DNA of 31,223 bases, taken from JBGTCD01 sp041749015. GTDB taxonomy: Bacteria > Bacteroidota > Bacteroidia > Cytophagales > Cyclobacteriaceae. The DNA lies in NCBI GenBank assembly GCA_041749015.1, contig JBGTCD010000030.1:1-31223 (forward strand), given 5' to 3'. The notes below the pieces were generated by a model. The model did no database searches, was not told the DNA's origin, and saw only the letters and a program-made list of their open reading frames with translations. Positions 8,288-15,416 of this stretch are shown here, one piece after another (the first letter of the stretch is position 1; each line of letters opens with the position of its first letter). The position numbers and the translations under genes were made by a program.

Positions 8288-8716
8288 CTATCCGATCGAT
8301 ACCAGTTCGATATCAAATGTCAGATCCTTACCAGCAAGGGGATGGTTGGCATCAATGATAATTTTTTCATTACCTACCTCTTTTACCACCACCGGCACAG
8401 AGTTGCCATCGGGCTGCTGTACCGCCAATTGCTGCCCTACCTTAGGATCTAAGTCTTCGGGTATTTGAGATTTGGGCACTTCAATGATCATTTCATCCTT
8501 TACTGCACCATATGCCTGTTCAGCAGGGATGTTGGCTACTGTGGTTTCCCCTACCTTCAATCCGGTAACGGCCTTATCAAAACCAGCAATCATCGAACCT
8601 GCTCCTAGTTCAAACTCCAGTGGTTCTCTATCCTGAGAGGAGTCAAATACAGACCCATCCTTTAATTTTCCGGTATAATGTACTTTTACTTTGTCGCCTT
8701 TTTTTGCTGCAGACAT
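8288..8716 (-). CDS. FKBP-type peptidyl-prolyl isomerase, SlyD-like
   Basis: A 142-residue protein of the SlyD class: an FKBP core split by an insert-in-flap domain. Visible FKBP blocks are KVHYTGKLKDGSVFDSS (12-28), PLEFELGAGSMIAGFDKAV (32-50) and the closing HPLAGKDLTFDIELVSI. The insert runs from about 64 to 118 (AEQAYGAVKDEMIIEVP...VVVKEVGNEKIIIDAN). It should catalyse prolyl cis-trans isomerisation and act as a chaperone in the cytoplasm; no signal peptide is seen. The His/Cys-rich metal-binding tail of E. coli SlyD is absent, so the nickel function is unlikely. A good Bacteroidota promoter box lies at 8769-8776 on the same strand, giving a leader of about 50 bases. The gene is monocistronic as far as can be seen. 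Confidence 0.92.
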   Translation of the reverse strand: MSAAKKGDKVKVHYTGKLKDGSVFDSSQDREPLEFELGAGSMIAGFDKAVTGLKVGETTVANIPAEQAYGAVKDEMIIEVPKSQIPEDLDPKVGQQLAVQQPDGNSVPVVVKEVGNEKIIIDANHPLAGKDLTFDIELVSIG

Positions 8717-8768
8717 GTATCAAAAATTTTGGTAATAAAAATTAAATTCCCTGTTTCTCAGGGGAGTG

Positions 8769-8776
8769 CAAAGGTA
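8769..8776 (-). promoter_or_regulatory. Promoter -7 box (TAnnTTTG) of FKBP gene
   Basis: Read on the minus strand this is TACCTTTG, an exact match to the Bacteroidota -7 consensus TAnnTTTG, followed by CACTCC. A transcript would begin near 8765, about 50 bases before the FKBP start. No clear -33 TTG was found at the expected spacing. Confidence 0.55.
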
Positions 8777-8814
8777 CGGAATTTGTAGTGCTTAAGAAAA
8801 TTGAGACCCTTAAA

Positions 8815-9345
8815 TCAGTTGACTGTGGAGTCAAATGATTTTTCAAATTCATCCCATGGCGTTGATTTATAGTGATCATCACCATAAAACCTCATGATGG
8901 CATCAAATGGTCTGGGCTTCTGATAACCCGGCAAAACCTGGATAATGTTCCATCCTTCGTCAAGAAATACTACGGTAGGATAGCTCAGCTTACCCTGGAG
9001 CAGGGAGGCCGGCAACTCATGATAACCCCTGCGGCTGGTTTCCACAAATTTAAATTCATGACCTCTGAAAGTGATGATATCCTTAAACTCTCCATCTAGC
9101 TTCACCGGATAGTAGTTCTCATTTAAGTAAGTGGCGATGGTCTCATTTGAAAAGGTATTCTTATCCATCACCTTACACCAGCCACACCAATCGGTATAGA
9201 CATCAATAAATATTTTCCTGGGTTCTTCTTCCGATCTGGCAACAGCCTCTTCAAAACTCAGCCATTCCACCAAAGTGTCTTCCTGAGCCTGAGCACTGAT
9301 AGCCCCGGCAACTAAAAAAATACTTAAGAATTTTTTCATTTTCAT
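8815..9345 (-). CDS. Secreted thioredoxin-like protein
   Basis: The gene begins at ATG 9345 (MKMKKFLSIFLVAGAISAQAQ, a clean signal peptide cut after AQA). The frame extends upstream, but those residues lack a leader character. The mature part has a thioredoxin fold with the motif KIFIDVYTDWCGWCKVMDKNTF, a CxxC (CGWC) redox pair near residue 51, and a cis-Pro segment LSYPTVVFLDEGWNIIQVLPGY. It resembles the thioredoxin_7 / DUF255-type periplasmic thioredoxins common in Bacteroidota. It probably reduces or guards periplasmic thiols; the partner is unknown. It lies divergent to queD, with 178 bases between them, and has no other gene in its unit. Confidence 0.88.
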   Translation of the reverse strand: MKMKKFLSIFLVAGAISAQAQEDTLVEWLSFEEAVARSEEEPRKIFIDVYTDWCGWCKVMDKNTFSNETIATYLNENYYPVKLDGEFKDIITFRGHEFKFVETSRRGYHELPASLLQGKLSYPTVVFLDEGWNIIQVLPGYQKPRPFDAIMRFYGDDHYKSTPWDEFEKSFDSTVN

Positions 9346-9466
9346 AATTGAAAATTTAACTGGAGCAAAACAATACATATAAAAAAATAAATCCCACTTG
9401 CATGGCGACAGGTACAAAATTGATACCAATTAAATTATGAAGGTAAGCGTATTTTAGAATATTTCT

Positions 9467-9474
9467 TAGTTTTG
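9467..9474 (+). promoter_or_regulatory. Promoter -7 box (TAnnTTTG) of queD-folE-marR unit
   Basis: TAGTTTTG, followed by CAGGG, matches the Bacteroidota -7 consensus exactly. Transcription would start near 9478, leaving a leader of about 46 bases before the queD ATG. No preQ1-type riboswitch fold was seen in that leader. Confidence 0.5.
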
Positions 9475-9523
9475 CAGGGCATAAAGCAAACCATTTTAAT
9501 CAATCTGTGTTTAAACGTGTGGA

Positions 9524-9931
9524 ATGAAAGTAGCCGTTTTTAGAAAAGAACATTTTAATGCCGCACACCGATTGCACAATCCTCAATGGACTGATGAAAA
9601 GAATCAAGCCATTTTTGGTAAATGCAATAACCCCCATTATCACGGGCACAATTATGAATTAATTGTGAGGCTTGCAGGAACACCTGACCCGGAAACGGGT
9701 TATGTATATGATATGAAGGCATTAAGTGATCTGATCAGGGAACATGTTACTTCCAGATTTGACCACAAAAATTTAAACCTCGATACCGAGGAATTTAAAA
9801 AATTGAATCCAACTGCCGAGAATATTGTTAAGGTAATTTATGATATTCTCAGGCCAAAAATTAAACCTGAACTTGATTTAAAGGTGACCCTTTATGAAAC
9901 AGAAAGAAACTTTGTTGAATATCCTGTCTGA
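9524..9931 (+). CDS. queD: 6-carboxytetrahydropterin synthase (QueD / PTPS family)
   Basis: Converts 7,8-dihydroneopterin triphosphate to 6-carboxy-5,6,7,8-tetrahydropterin, the second step towards queuosine. At 135 residues it has normal family length. Zinc ligands are the His of FNAAHRL (15) and the pair HGH (40, 42), and the catalytic Cys is in FGKCNNPH (34). The Asp-His motif RFDHKNLN (about 79-80) and the C-terminal Glu in LYETERNFVEY are also present. Some homologues are 6-pyruvoyl-tetrahydropterin synthases; the Cys in the GKCNNPHYHGHNY context fits the QueD type better, though this is not decisive. The gene is directly followed by folE, which makes its substrate, a functional pairing that supports the assignment. 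Confidence 0.93.
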   Translation: MKVAVFRKEHFNAAHRLHNPQWTDEKNQAIFGKCNNPHYHGHNYELIVRLAGTPDPETGYVYDMKALSDLIREHVTSRFDHKNLNLDTEEFKKLNPTAENIVKVIYDILRPKIKPELDLKVTLYETERNFVEYPV

Positions 9932-10592
9932 AGAAAATATGAAAGCTGATGAATGGGGCGATAGCCATGTAGCATCTTCCTTAGAAACCCCTTTGAGAGC
10001 CGATGCCTTTGAAAAGGATGATGCTCTTAAAATAGAACTAATCGCTAAGCATTTTAAGGAAATCATGCATATTTTGGGCCTTGATCTAAACGATGATAGT
10101 CTCAGCGGCACGCCATATCGGGTGGCCAAGATGTATGTCAAGGAAATTTTCCAGGGATTGAATCCTGAAAATCAACCTGAGGTCAAGCTTTTTGAAAATA
10201 AGTACAAGTATGATGAAATGCTTGTGGAAAAGGATATTACTTTCTTTTCAAACTGTGAGCACCATTTTGTCCCGATCATTGGCAAGGCCCATGTCGCATA
10301 TATTTCCAGTGGTAAAGTCATAGGCCTGTCAAAAATTAATAGAATCGTGCAGTATTTTGCCAAAAGGCCACAGGTACAGGAGCGTTTGACTGTACAAATT
10401 GCTAACTTCCTCAAAGAAGCATTGCAAACTGAAGATGTGGCGATAGTAATAGATGCAGCACATCTTTGTGTATCTTCACGCGGTGTACAGGATATCAGCA
10501 GTCGTACTGTTACTTCACAATACTTTGGTAAGTTTAAGGCAGCTGATACAAAAAAGGAATTCCTGCAGTATATAGAAACAACCAAAGAGTAA
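9894..10592 (+). CDS. folE: GTP cyclohydrolase I
   Basis: Cytoplasmic enzyme converting GTP to 7,8-dihydroneopterin triphosphate plus formate, feeding both folate and queuosine synthesis. Zinc ligands are Cys121 and His124 (FFSNCEHHFVPI) and Cys192 (AHLCVSSRGVQD). The blocks SGTPYRVAKMYVKEIFQGL and GLSKINRIVQYFAKRPQVQERLT are typical. Two starts are possible: ATG 9894, preceded by AGGTGA but overlapping queD by 38 bases, or ATG 9939 (MKADEWGDSHVASSLE), 7 bases after the queD stop. Homologues start within this range, so I kept the longer form with low certainty about the first 15 residues. It is followed 14 bases later by a MarR regulator. Confidence 0.94.
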   Translation: MKQKETLLNILSEENMKADEWGDSHVASSLETPLRADAFEKDDALKIELIAKHFKEIMHILGLDLNDDSLSGTPYRVAKMYVKEIFQGLNPENQPEVKLFENKYKYDEMLVEKDITFFSNCEHHFVPIIGKAHVAYISSGKVIGLSKINRIVQYFAKRPQVQERLTVQIANFLKEALQTEDVAIVIDAAHLCVSSRGVQDISSRTVTSQYFGKFKAADTKKEFLQYIETTKE

Positions 10593-10606
10593 TTTTTGAT
10601 AGTAAA

Positions 10607-11062
10607 ATGGGTATAGAAGAGGACATCCTTCAGAAAACTTTCACGAGTTTAAACCAAAAGGTTCTAGTCAATCTGATTTATACCCATAACTATGTGACCA
10701 ATAAGATGAATGCTTATTTCAAAAAGCATGAAATCACCCGGCAGCAGTACAATGTCCTAAGAATTCTACGGGGACAATACCCCAACCCCTCCAATATCAA
10801 TCTCATCAAAGACCGGATGCTGGACAAAATGTCTGACGCCTCAAGGATAGTTGAGCGGCTTCGATTAAAAAATCTGATCAGCAGATGCCAATCGGATCTC
10901 GACAAGCGTGCCGTGGAAATCACTATTTCTGCCAAGGGTTTAAAGCTATTGGAGACCATGGATCACCATGTTAAGCAATTTGAGGAGGTCTTTAGTAAGC
11001 TAAGTGAAGATGAAATTAATGCCCTTAATTTTTTGTTGGATAAAATAAGGCAAGAAGATTGA
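10607..11062 (+). CDS. MarR family transcriptional regulator
   Basis: A 151-residue winged helix-turn-helix protein. The recognition region is visible as ITRQQYNVLRILRG, then NLIKDRMLDKMSDASRIVERLRLKNLI, then the wing with SRCQSDLDKRAVEITISAKGLKLLETM and a closing dimerisation helix (LSEDEINALNFLLDKIR). It lies 14 bases after folE on the same strand, so it is probably transcribed with queD and folE. Whether it controls that unit, the following aconitase gene or something distant cannot be told from sequence. One Cys (SRCQSD) sits at the start of the wing, where some MarR proteins sense oxidation, but that role is speculative here. Confidence 0.88.
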   Translation: MGIEEDILQKTFTSLNQKVLVNLIYTHNYVTNKMNAYFKKHEITRQQYNVLRILRGQYPNPSNINLIKDRMLDKMSDASRIVERLRLKNLISRCQSDLDKRAVEITISAKGLKLLETMDHHVKQFEEVFSKLSEDEINALNFLLDKIRQED

Positions 11063-11122
11063 CAATCTCCTTTTCTCTTGACTAGGCAGAAATTACTTTT
11101 CATTAATATTTCTGTTTTTTTG

Positions 11123-11130
11123 TATCTTTA
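11123..11130 (+). promoter_or_regulatory. Possible -7 box upstream of aconitase gene
   Basis: TATCTTTA fits the Bacteroidota -7 consensus TAnnTTTG in seven of eight positions and lies 36 bases before the aconitase ATG, after a T-rich run. The 103-base gap between the MarR gene and the aconitase gene has room for a separate promoter. Confidence 0.35.
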
Positions 11131-11165
11131 CTTTTCAAAATTCTAATACTAAACCGCTTAGAAAT

Positions 11166-13436
11166 ATGGCATTTGACATTGATATGATTAAATCCGTCTA
11201 TGATGGATTGGCCTCACGTATTGAAAAGGCAAAAGAAGTCACCAAAAGACCACTCACTCTTACCGAGAAAATTTTATACTCACACCTTTCAGAAGATCAG
11301 GAGCTTCAAAACTTTGAACAAGGCAAAGCCTATGTCAATTTTGCACCGGATCGTGTTGCCATGCAGGATGCTACTGCTCAAATGGCACTACTGCAATTCA
11401 TGCAGGCCGGCAAGAAAAAGGTAGCTGTCCCTTCCACCGTCCATTGCGACCACCTGATACTTGCCAAGGATGGTGCCAAGGCTGATATGAAATCAGCTTT
11501 AGATGTCAATAAAGAAGTTTTTGATTTTCTGGAATCGGTATCCAACAAATATGGGATCGGATTTTGGAAGCCAGGAGCTGGGATCATCCATCAGGTGGTG
11601 TTAGAAAATTATGCTTTCCCCGGAGGATTGATGATCGGGACCGACTCCCATACGGTTAATGCCGGAGGCCTGGGAATGGTGGCTGTAGGAGTAGGCGGAG
11701 CTGATGCCGTAGATGTCATGGCAGGGATGCCCTGGGAGCTTAAATTCCCCAAGCTCATTGGCGTGAAGCTCACCGGGAAACTGAGCGGGTGGACGGCCTC
11801 AAAAGATGTCATTCTTAAAGTAGCCGGAATCCTAACCGTAAAAGGCGGCACCGGCGCAATTTTAGAATATTTTGGCCCCGGAGCGGAGTCCTTATCCTGC
11901 ACCGGTAAGGGCACTATCTGTAATATGGGGGCTGAGATCGGTGCTACTACCTCCATATTTGGTTATGATGAAAAAATGGCAATTTACCTGAGAGGCACAG
12001 AAAGGGCTGATGTGGCTGATCTTGCTGACAAAATTAAATCCCACCTTACCGGGGATGATGAGGTTTATGCCAATCCCGAAAAATACTTTGATGAGGTTAT
12101 AGAAATCAACTTATCTGAACTGGAGCCTCATATCAATGGTCCTTTTACGCCTGATCTCGCTACACCAATCTCGGAATTTGCTGAAGCAGTAAGGAAGAAC
12201 GGATGGCCACAGGAATTAGAAGTTGGACTAATAGGATCCTGCACCAATTCCTCCTATGAGGATATCTCAAGAGCAGCATCCCTGGCACAGCAAGCCATTG
12301 ACAAAAAGCTAAAAACAAAGTCAGAATATACTATTACGCCTGGCTCGGAGCAGGTGCGCTATACCGTGGATCGCGATGGTTATCTCAAAACTTTTGAAGA
12401 CATTGGTGGAGTGGTCCTTGCCAATGCTTGTGGGCCTTGTATAGGGCAATGGGCAAGACACAGTAATGACCCCAATCGGAAAAACTCCATCATCACTTCC
12501 TTCAATAGGAATTTTGCCAAACGTAACGATGGTAATCCCAATACACACTCCTTCGTGGCATCTCCTGAAATCGTAACTGCCATGGCCATAGCAGGTGATC
12601 TGACCTTCAATCCTTTAAAAGATACCCTCAAAAATGAGGATGGTGTGGACGTAATGCTGGATGAACCAGTGGGAATTGAAATGCCTGCCAGGGGATTTGC
12701 TGTAGAAGACAATGGGTACCAGGAACCCGCTAAGGATGGTTCGGGTATTAATGTAAAAGTGGCTCCTGATTCTAAACGGTTGCAACTTCTCACCCCTTTT
12801 GAGCCCTGGGATGAAAAAAATATCAAAGGGATGAAGCTCCTTATTAAAGCCAAGGGCAAATGCACTACCGATCATATCTCTATGGCCGGCCCCTGGCTGC
12901 GATACAGAGGTCATTTGGATAACATTTCCAATAATACCCTGACCGGTGCCATCAATTTTGTCAATGAAACGGCCGATAAAGTAAAAAATCAATTGACGGG
13001 CGAATATGGCACTGTACCTGATGTACAGCGGGCCTACAAAAAGGGAGGGATACCCACGATTGTAGTTGGTGACCATAATTATGGCGAAGGCTCTTCACGG
13101 GAGCACGCAGCAATGCAGCCACGACATCTGGGCATTAAAATCATCCTGGTAAAATCCTTTGCAAGAATCCATGAGACCAACCTCAAAAAACAAGGCATGT
13201 TAGGATTGACCTTTAAGAATGAAAATGACTACGACAAAATAAAGGAAAATGACACCATCGAAACGGTGGATCTGGACCAGTTTGCACCGGACAAACCCAT
13301 CACCCTTAAGGTTACCCATGAAGATGAGTCTGAGGACATGATCATAACCAACCATACCTACAACCCGACTCAAATCGGCTGGTATAAGGCTGGTTCTGCG
13401 CTGAATCTCATCCGAATTATTGAAAAAGAATCCTAG
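11166..13436 (+). CDS. Aconitate hydratase, mitochondrial-type
   Basis: TCA-cycle enzyme interconverting citrate and isocitrate through cis-aconitate on a [4Fe-4S] cluster. At 756 residues it has the length of the mitochondrial-type aconitase usual in Bacteroidota, shorter than bacterial AcnA (about 890). Cluster cysteines are Cys359 (IGSCTNSSYED), Cys422 and Cys425 (ANACGPCIGQW). Substrate-binding and active-site blocks include GTDSHTVNAGGLGMVAVGVGGADAVD, the His pocket VPSTVHCDHLI, KGKCTTDHISMAGPW, the SSREHAAMQPRHLG segment and KSFARIHETNLKKQGMLGL. No domain is missing. It appears monocistronic, ending in a strong intrinsic terminator. I give no symbol because acnA and acn are both used for this type. 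Confidence 0.96.
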   Translation: MAFDIDMIKSVYDGLASRIEKAKEVTKRPLTLTEKILYSHLSEDQELQNFEQGKAYVNFAPDRVAMQDATAQMALLQFMQAGKKKVAVPSTVHCDHLILAKDGAKADMKSALDVNKEVFDFLESVSNKYGIGFWKPGAGIIHQVVLENYAFPGGLMIGTDSHTVNAGGLGMVAVGVGGADAVDVMAGMPWELKFPKLIGVKLTGKLSGWTASKDVILKVAGILTVKGGTGAILEYFGPGAESLSCTGKGTICNMGAEIGATTSIFGYDEKMAIYLRGTERADVADLADKIKSHLTGDDEVYANPEKYFDEVIEINLSELEPHINGPFTPDLATPISEFAEAVRKNGWPQELEVGLIGSCTNSSYEDISRAASLAQQAIDKKLKTKSEYTITPGSEQVRYTVDRDGYLKTFEDIGGVVLANACGPCIGQWARHSNDPNRKNSIITSFNRNFAKRNDGNPNTHSFVASPEIVTAMAIAGDLTFNPLKDTLKNEDGVDVMLDEPVGIEMPARGFAVEDNGYQEPAKDGSGINVKVAPDSKRLQLLTPFEPWDEKNIKGMKLLIKAKGKCTTDHISMAGPWLRYRGHLDNISNNTLTGAINFVNETADKVKNQLTGEYGTVPDVQRAYKKGGIPTIVVGDHNYGEGSSREHAAMQPRHLGIKIILVKSFARIHETNLKKQGMLGLTFKNENDYDKIKENDTIETVDLDQFAPDKPITLKVTHEDESEDMIITNHTYNPTQIGWYKAGSALNLIRIIEKES

Positions 13437-13439
13437 CCA

Positions 13440-13469
13440 AAAAGCCCCGAATCGGGGCTTTTCTTTTTT
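13440..13469 (+). terminator. Intrinsic terminator of aconitase gene
   Basis: Perfect 10-bp stem AAAAGCCCCG (13440-13449) / CGGGGCTTTT (13453-13462) with a 3-base loop, followed by C and six T's (13464-13469). It lies 3 bases after the aconitase stop codon. Typical rho-independent terminator, strong. Confidence 0.92.
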
Positions 13470-13489
13470 AAGGGTATTGGTTTTAACAT

Positions 13490-13536
13490 ATTAATACGGT
13501 CATTCAACGCCGAAACCTTCGCAGTGACCGATTAAT
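13490..13536. other. Nested imperfect palindrome / stem-loop upstream of histidine kinase
   Basis: Outer arms ATTAAT-A-CGGTCA (13490-13502) and TGACCG-ATTAAT (13525-13536) pair over 12 bp with a single bulged A at 13496. Inside the 22-base loop is a second small hairpin, CGAA (13511-13514) / TTCG (13518-13521) with loop ACC. The element sits 27 bases after the aconitase terminator stem ends and 65 bases before the kinase start. It has no following T tract, so it is not a terminator. It could be a structured leader RNA, a protein-binding operator or a member of a dispersed repeat family; sequence alone does not decide. Confidence 0.5.
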
Positions 13537-13600
13537 CCTCTGGATTTAAATTAAAAGTATTTAGTTTTTAGATTGCGAAATTATCTATAACAAAAGGCTT

Positions 13601-15304
13601 TTGAAATCTTTGCTCAAATATGGCCACGACTTTCAGGTGGTAATGGTAGCCATCCTCTATTTCGGAGCGGCTGTATTAGGTCATTTTTTGGTTTTTGAGG
13701 ATGTGATTTTACTGCCTTCCTGGCCCCCATCCGGTGTAGCCCTGGCCCTGGTATTGATACTGGGCAGGAGGGTTTGGCCTGGGATCACCATCGGTGCCCT
13801 TCTGGCAAGCCTCATGGCCTACTGGAATAACCCAGAGTTTAATACCCAAACGATCATATTCCTGTCGATAGCCATTGCCGGGATTTATACGCTAGAAGCG
13901 GTAATAGGAAATTTCCTGATTAAAAAATTCATCCCGGGAGGAGAGATTTTTGATAAAACTTCCCGAACCTTTAGTTTTCTTGCCATCGCCCTGCTTACCG
14001 CAATGGTGGGTGCTTCAGGAGCCTTAATACTTTATTTTCAAGAGGTCATCACCGGAGCCATGTTATTTCAGTTTAGTCTTACCTGGTGGATAGGCAACTG
14101 GGTAGGCATCCTCCTTTTCACACCTTTTTTACTAACCCTTTCTAAAAAGGCCTCTTTTAGATTATCCAAACAACAATGGATTGAAATCGGACTGGTATTG
14201 CTGGTGTTGAGTGGGATGATAGCATTGGTGCAGGTAGATTTGCTATGGATCACTATGGAACGGGCCCTGCCCTACCTCCTCCTGCCCTTTCTGCTCTGGA
14301 TGGCTTTCCGGTTACACCTTTTGGCGGCTATTACATCTGTCCTGGTAGTATCCCTGAGCGCGATTTATTTTACCATTCATGGGCTGGGGCCTTTTGCCCT
14401 GGAAGACCCCTACCACTCCATGCTGCTGCTGCAAATATTTATTGGGGTCATTAGCCTTTCCACCATTGTAGTGTCAGCCACGGTAGCAGAAAGGAAAGCC
14501 GTCCAAAAAGAATTAGAAACCTTCAACCTGACCCTGGAAAAAAAGGTGAAAGAACGCACCAAAGAGCTTGAAAAAGAAATTCAAATCCGCAGTAAAGCCG
14601 AAATGAAATTGCAAAAAACAAATGCCCAACTCAGAAAAACCAACACCGAGCTGGACAATTTTGTGTATAGTGTATCCCATGACCTCCGGGCACCGATTGC
14701 CTCAATGCTGGGCCTTACCCATCTTGCCAAAAATGACCCTGACACCTCTATGAAGGACACCTATATCGACATGATCAGGGATAGTGCCACACAGCAGGAC
14801 GAATTCATCAAGGAGATTCTGGACCAATCCAAAAATTCAAGGCTGTCCATCAAAAAAGAACCTGTAATATTTGAACCCCTGATTGAGGAAACCTTTAAGC
14901 AGTTGCGGTTTGCAACCCAAAACGAAAAATTTGATAAAAAGGTAAAAATCGACCAGGAGGAGCCCTTCATTACTGACCCATGGAGGATGAAGGTCATCTT
15001 TAATAACCTTATTTCCAATGCCATCCGGTACCGCAATGGCCGTGAACCGCAGGTGGAGGTGATTGTAGGTGTTAATAAGAAAAGTGCCCACATTAAAATT
15101 AAGGACAACGGCCGGGGTATTGCCAGTGAACATCTTGACAATGTGTACAAAATGTTTTACCGTGCCACCGACGATAACCATGGCTCCGGGCTCGGGCTAT
15201 ACATCGTAAAGGAAATGGTGGATAAGCTCAAGGGTAAAATCCATATAGAATCTGAAGAAAATAAGGGCACTACCGTTAATCTTGAAATCCCAATTTCAAA
15301 ATAA
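13601..15304 (+). CDS. Sensor histidine kinase with MASE1 membrane domain
   Basis: A 567-residue membrane histidine kinase. Residues about 10-295 form a MASE1 domain of about eight to nine helices, with the characteristic LPSWPPSGVALALVLILGRRVWPGITIGALLAS motif at 38-70. A coiled coil (about 298-350) leads to the H-box FVYSVSHDLRAPIASMLGL with phospho-acceptor His360. The ATPase domain follows, with the N-box NNLISNAIRYRN, G1 DNGRGIA and G2 GSGLGLYIVKEMV. The start is TTG 13601, preceded by AAAAGG at a 3-base distance; the next ATG would begin inside helix 1. No response regulator lies beside it, so it is an orphan kinase and its partner and signal are unknown. It converges on an S9 peptidase gene and shares its terminator. 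Confidence 0.92.
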   Translation: MKSLLKYGHDFQVVMVAILYFGAAVLGHFLVFEDVILLPSWPPSGVALALVLILGRRVWPGITIGALLASLMAYWNNPEFNTQTIIFLSIAIAGIYTLEAVIGNFLIKKFIPGGEIFDKTSRTFSFLAIALLTAMVGASGALILYFQEVITGAMLFQFSLTWWIGNWVGILLFTPFLLTLSKKASFRLSKQQWIEIGLVLLVLSGMIALVQVDLLWITMERALPYLLLPFLLWMAFRLHLLAAITSVLVVSLSAIYFTIHGLGPFALEDPYHSMLLLQIFIGVISLSTIVVSATVAERKAVQKELETFNLTLEKKVKERTKELEKEIQIRSKAEMKLQKTNAQLRKTNTELDNFVYSVSHDLRAPIASMLGLTHLAKNDPDTSMKDTYIDMIRDSATQQDEFIKEILDQSKNSRLSIKKEPVIFEPLIEETFKQLRFATQNEKFDKKVKIDQEEPFITDPWRMKVIFNNLISNAIRYRNGREPQVEVIVGVNKKSAHIKIKDNGRGIASEHLDNVYKMFYRATDDNHGSGLGLYIVKEMVDKLKGKIHIESEENKGTTVNLEIPISK

Positions 15305-15372
15305 TCCTCAATAAGTGATCTGAAATAACTAAGCTGTAAAATTGAGATTTAAACTTCATAAAATTACAAAAA

Positions 15373-15397
15373 AAAGGGCTGCCATTGGCAGCCCTTT
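15373..15397. terminator. Bidirectional terminator between kinase and S9 peptidase genes
   Basis: Perfect 11-bp stem AAAGGGCTGCC (15373-15383) / GGCAGCCCTTT (15387-15397) with loop ATT, placed between convergent genes. On the minus strand the stem is followed by a run of eight T's, so it is a strong terminator for the peptidase gene; on the plus strand the tail is TTTAAATAAG and weaker. Confidence 0.85.
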
Positions 15398-15416
15398 AAA
15401 TAAGCAATAAGTGAAA

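Noticed and set aside
9475..9523. preQ1 riboswitch in the leader before queD, or upstream of tgt
   Set aside because: No preQ1-I-like hairpin with an A-rich tail can be made from the sequence at either place, and the leaders are too short.
12380..12865. Long antisense frames inside the aconitase gene (also 874-1335, 17543-18100)
   Set aside because: They lie wholly on the opposite strand of strong, well-recognised genes and have no domain; they arise from codon bias in the real genes.
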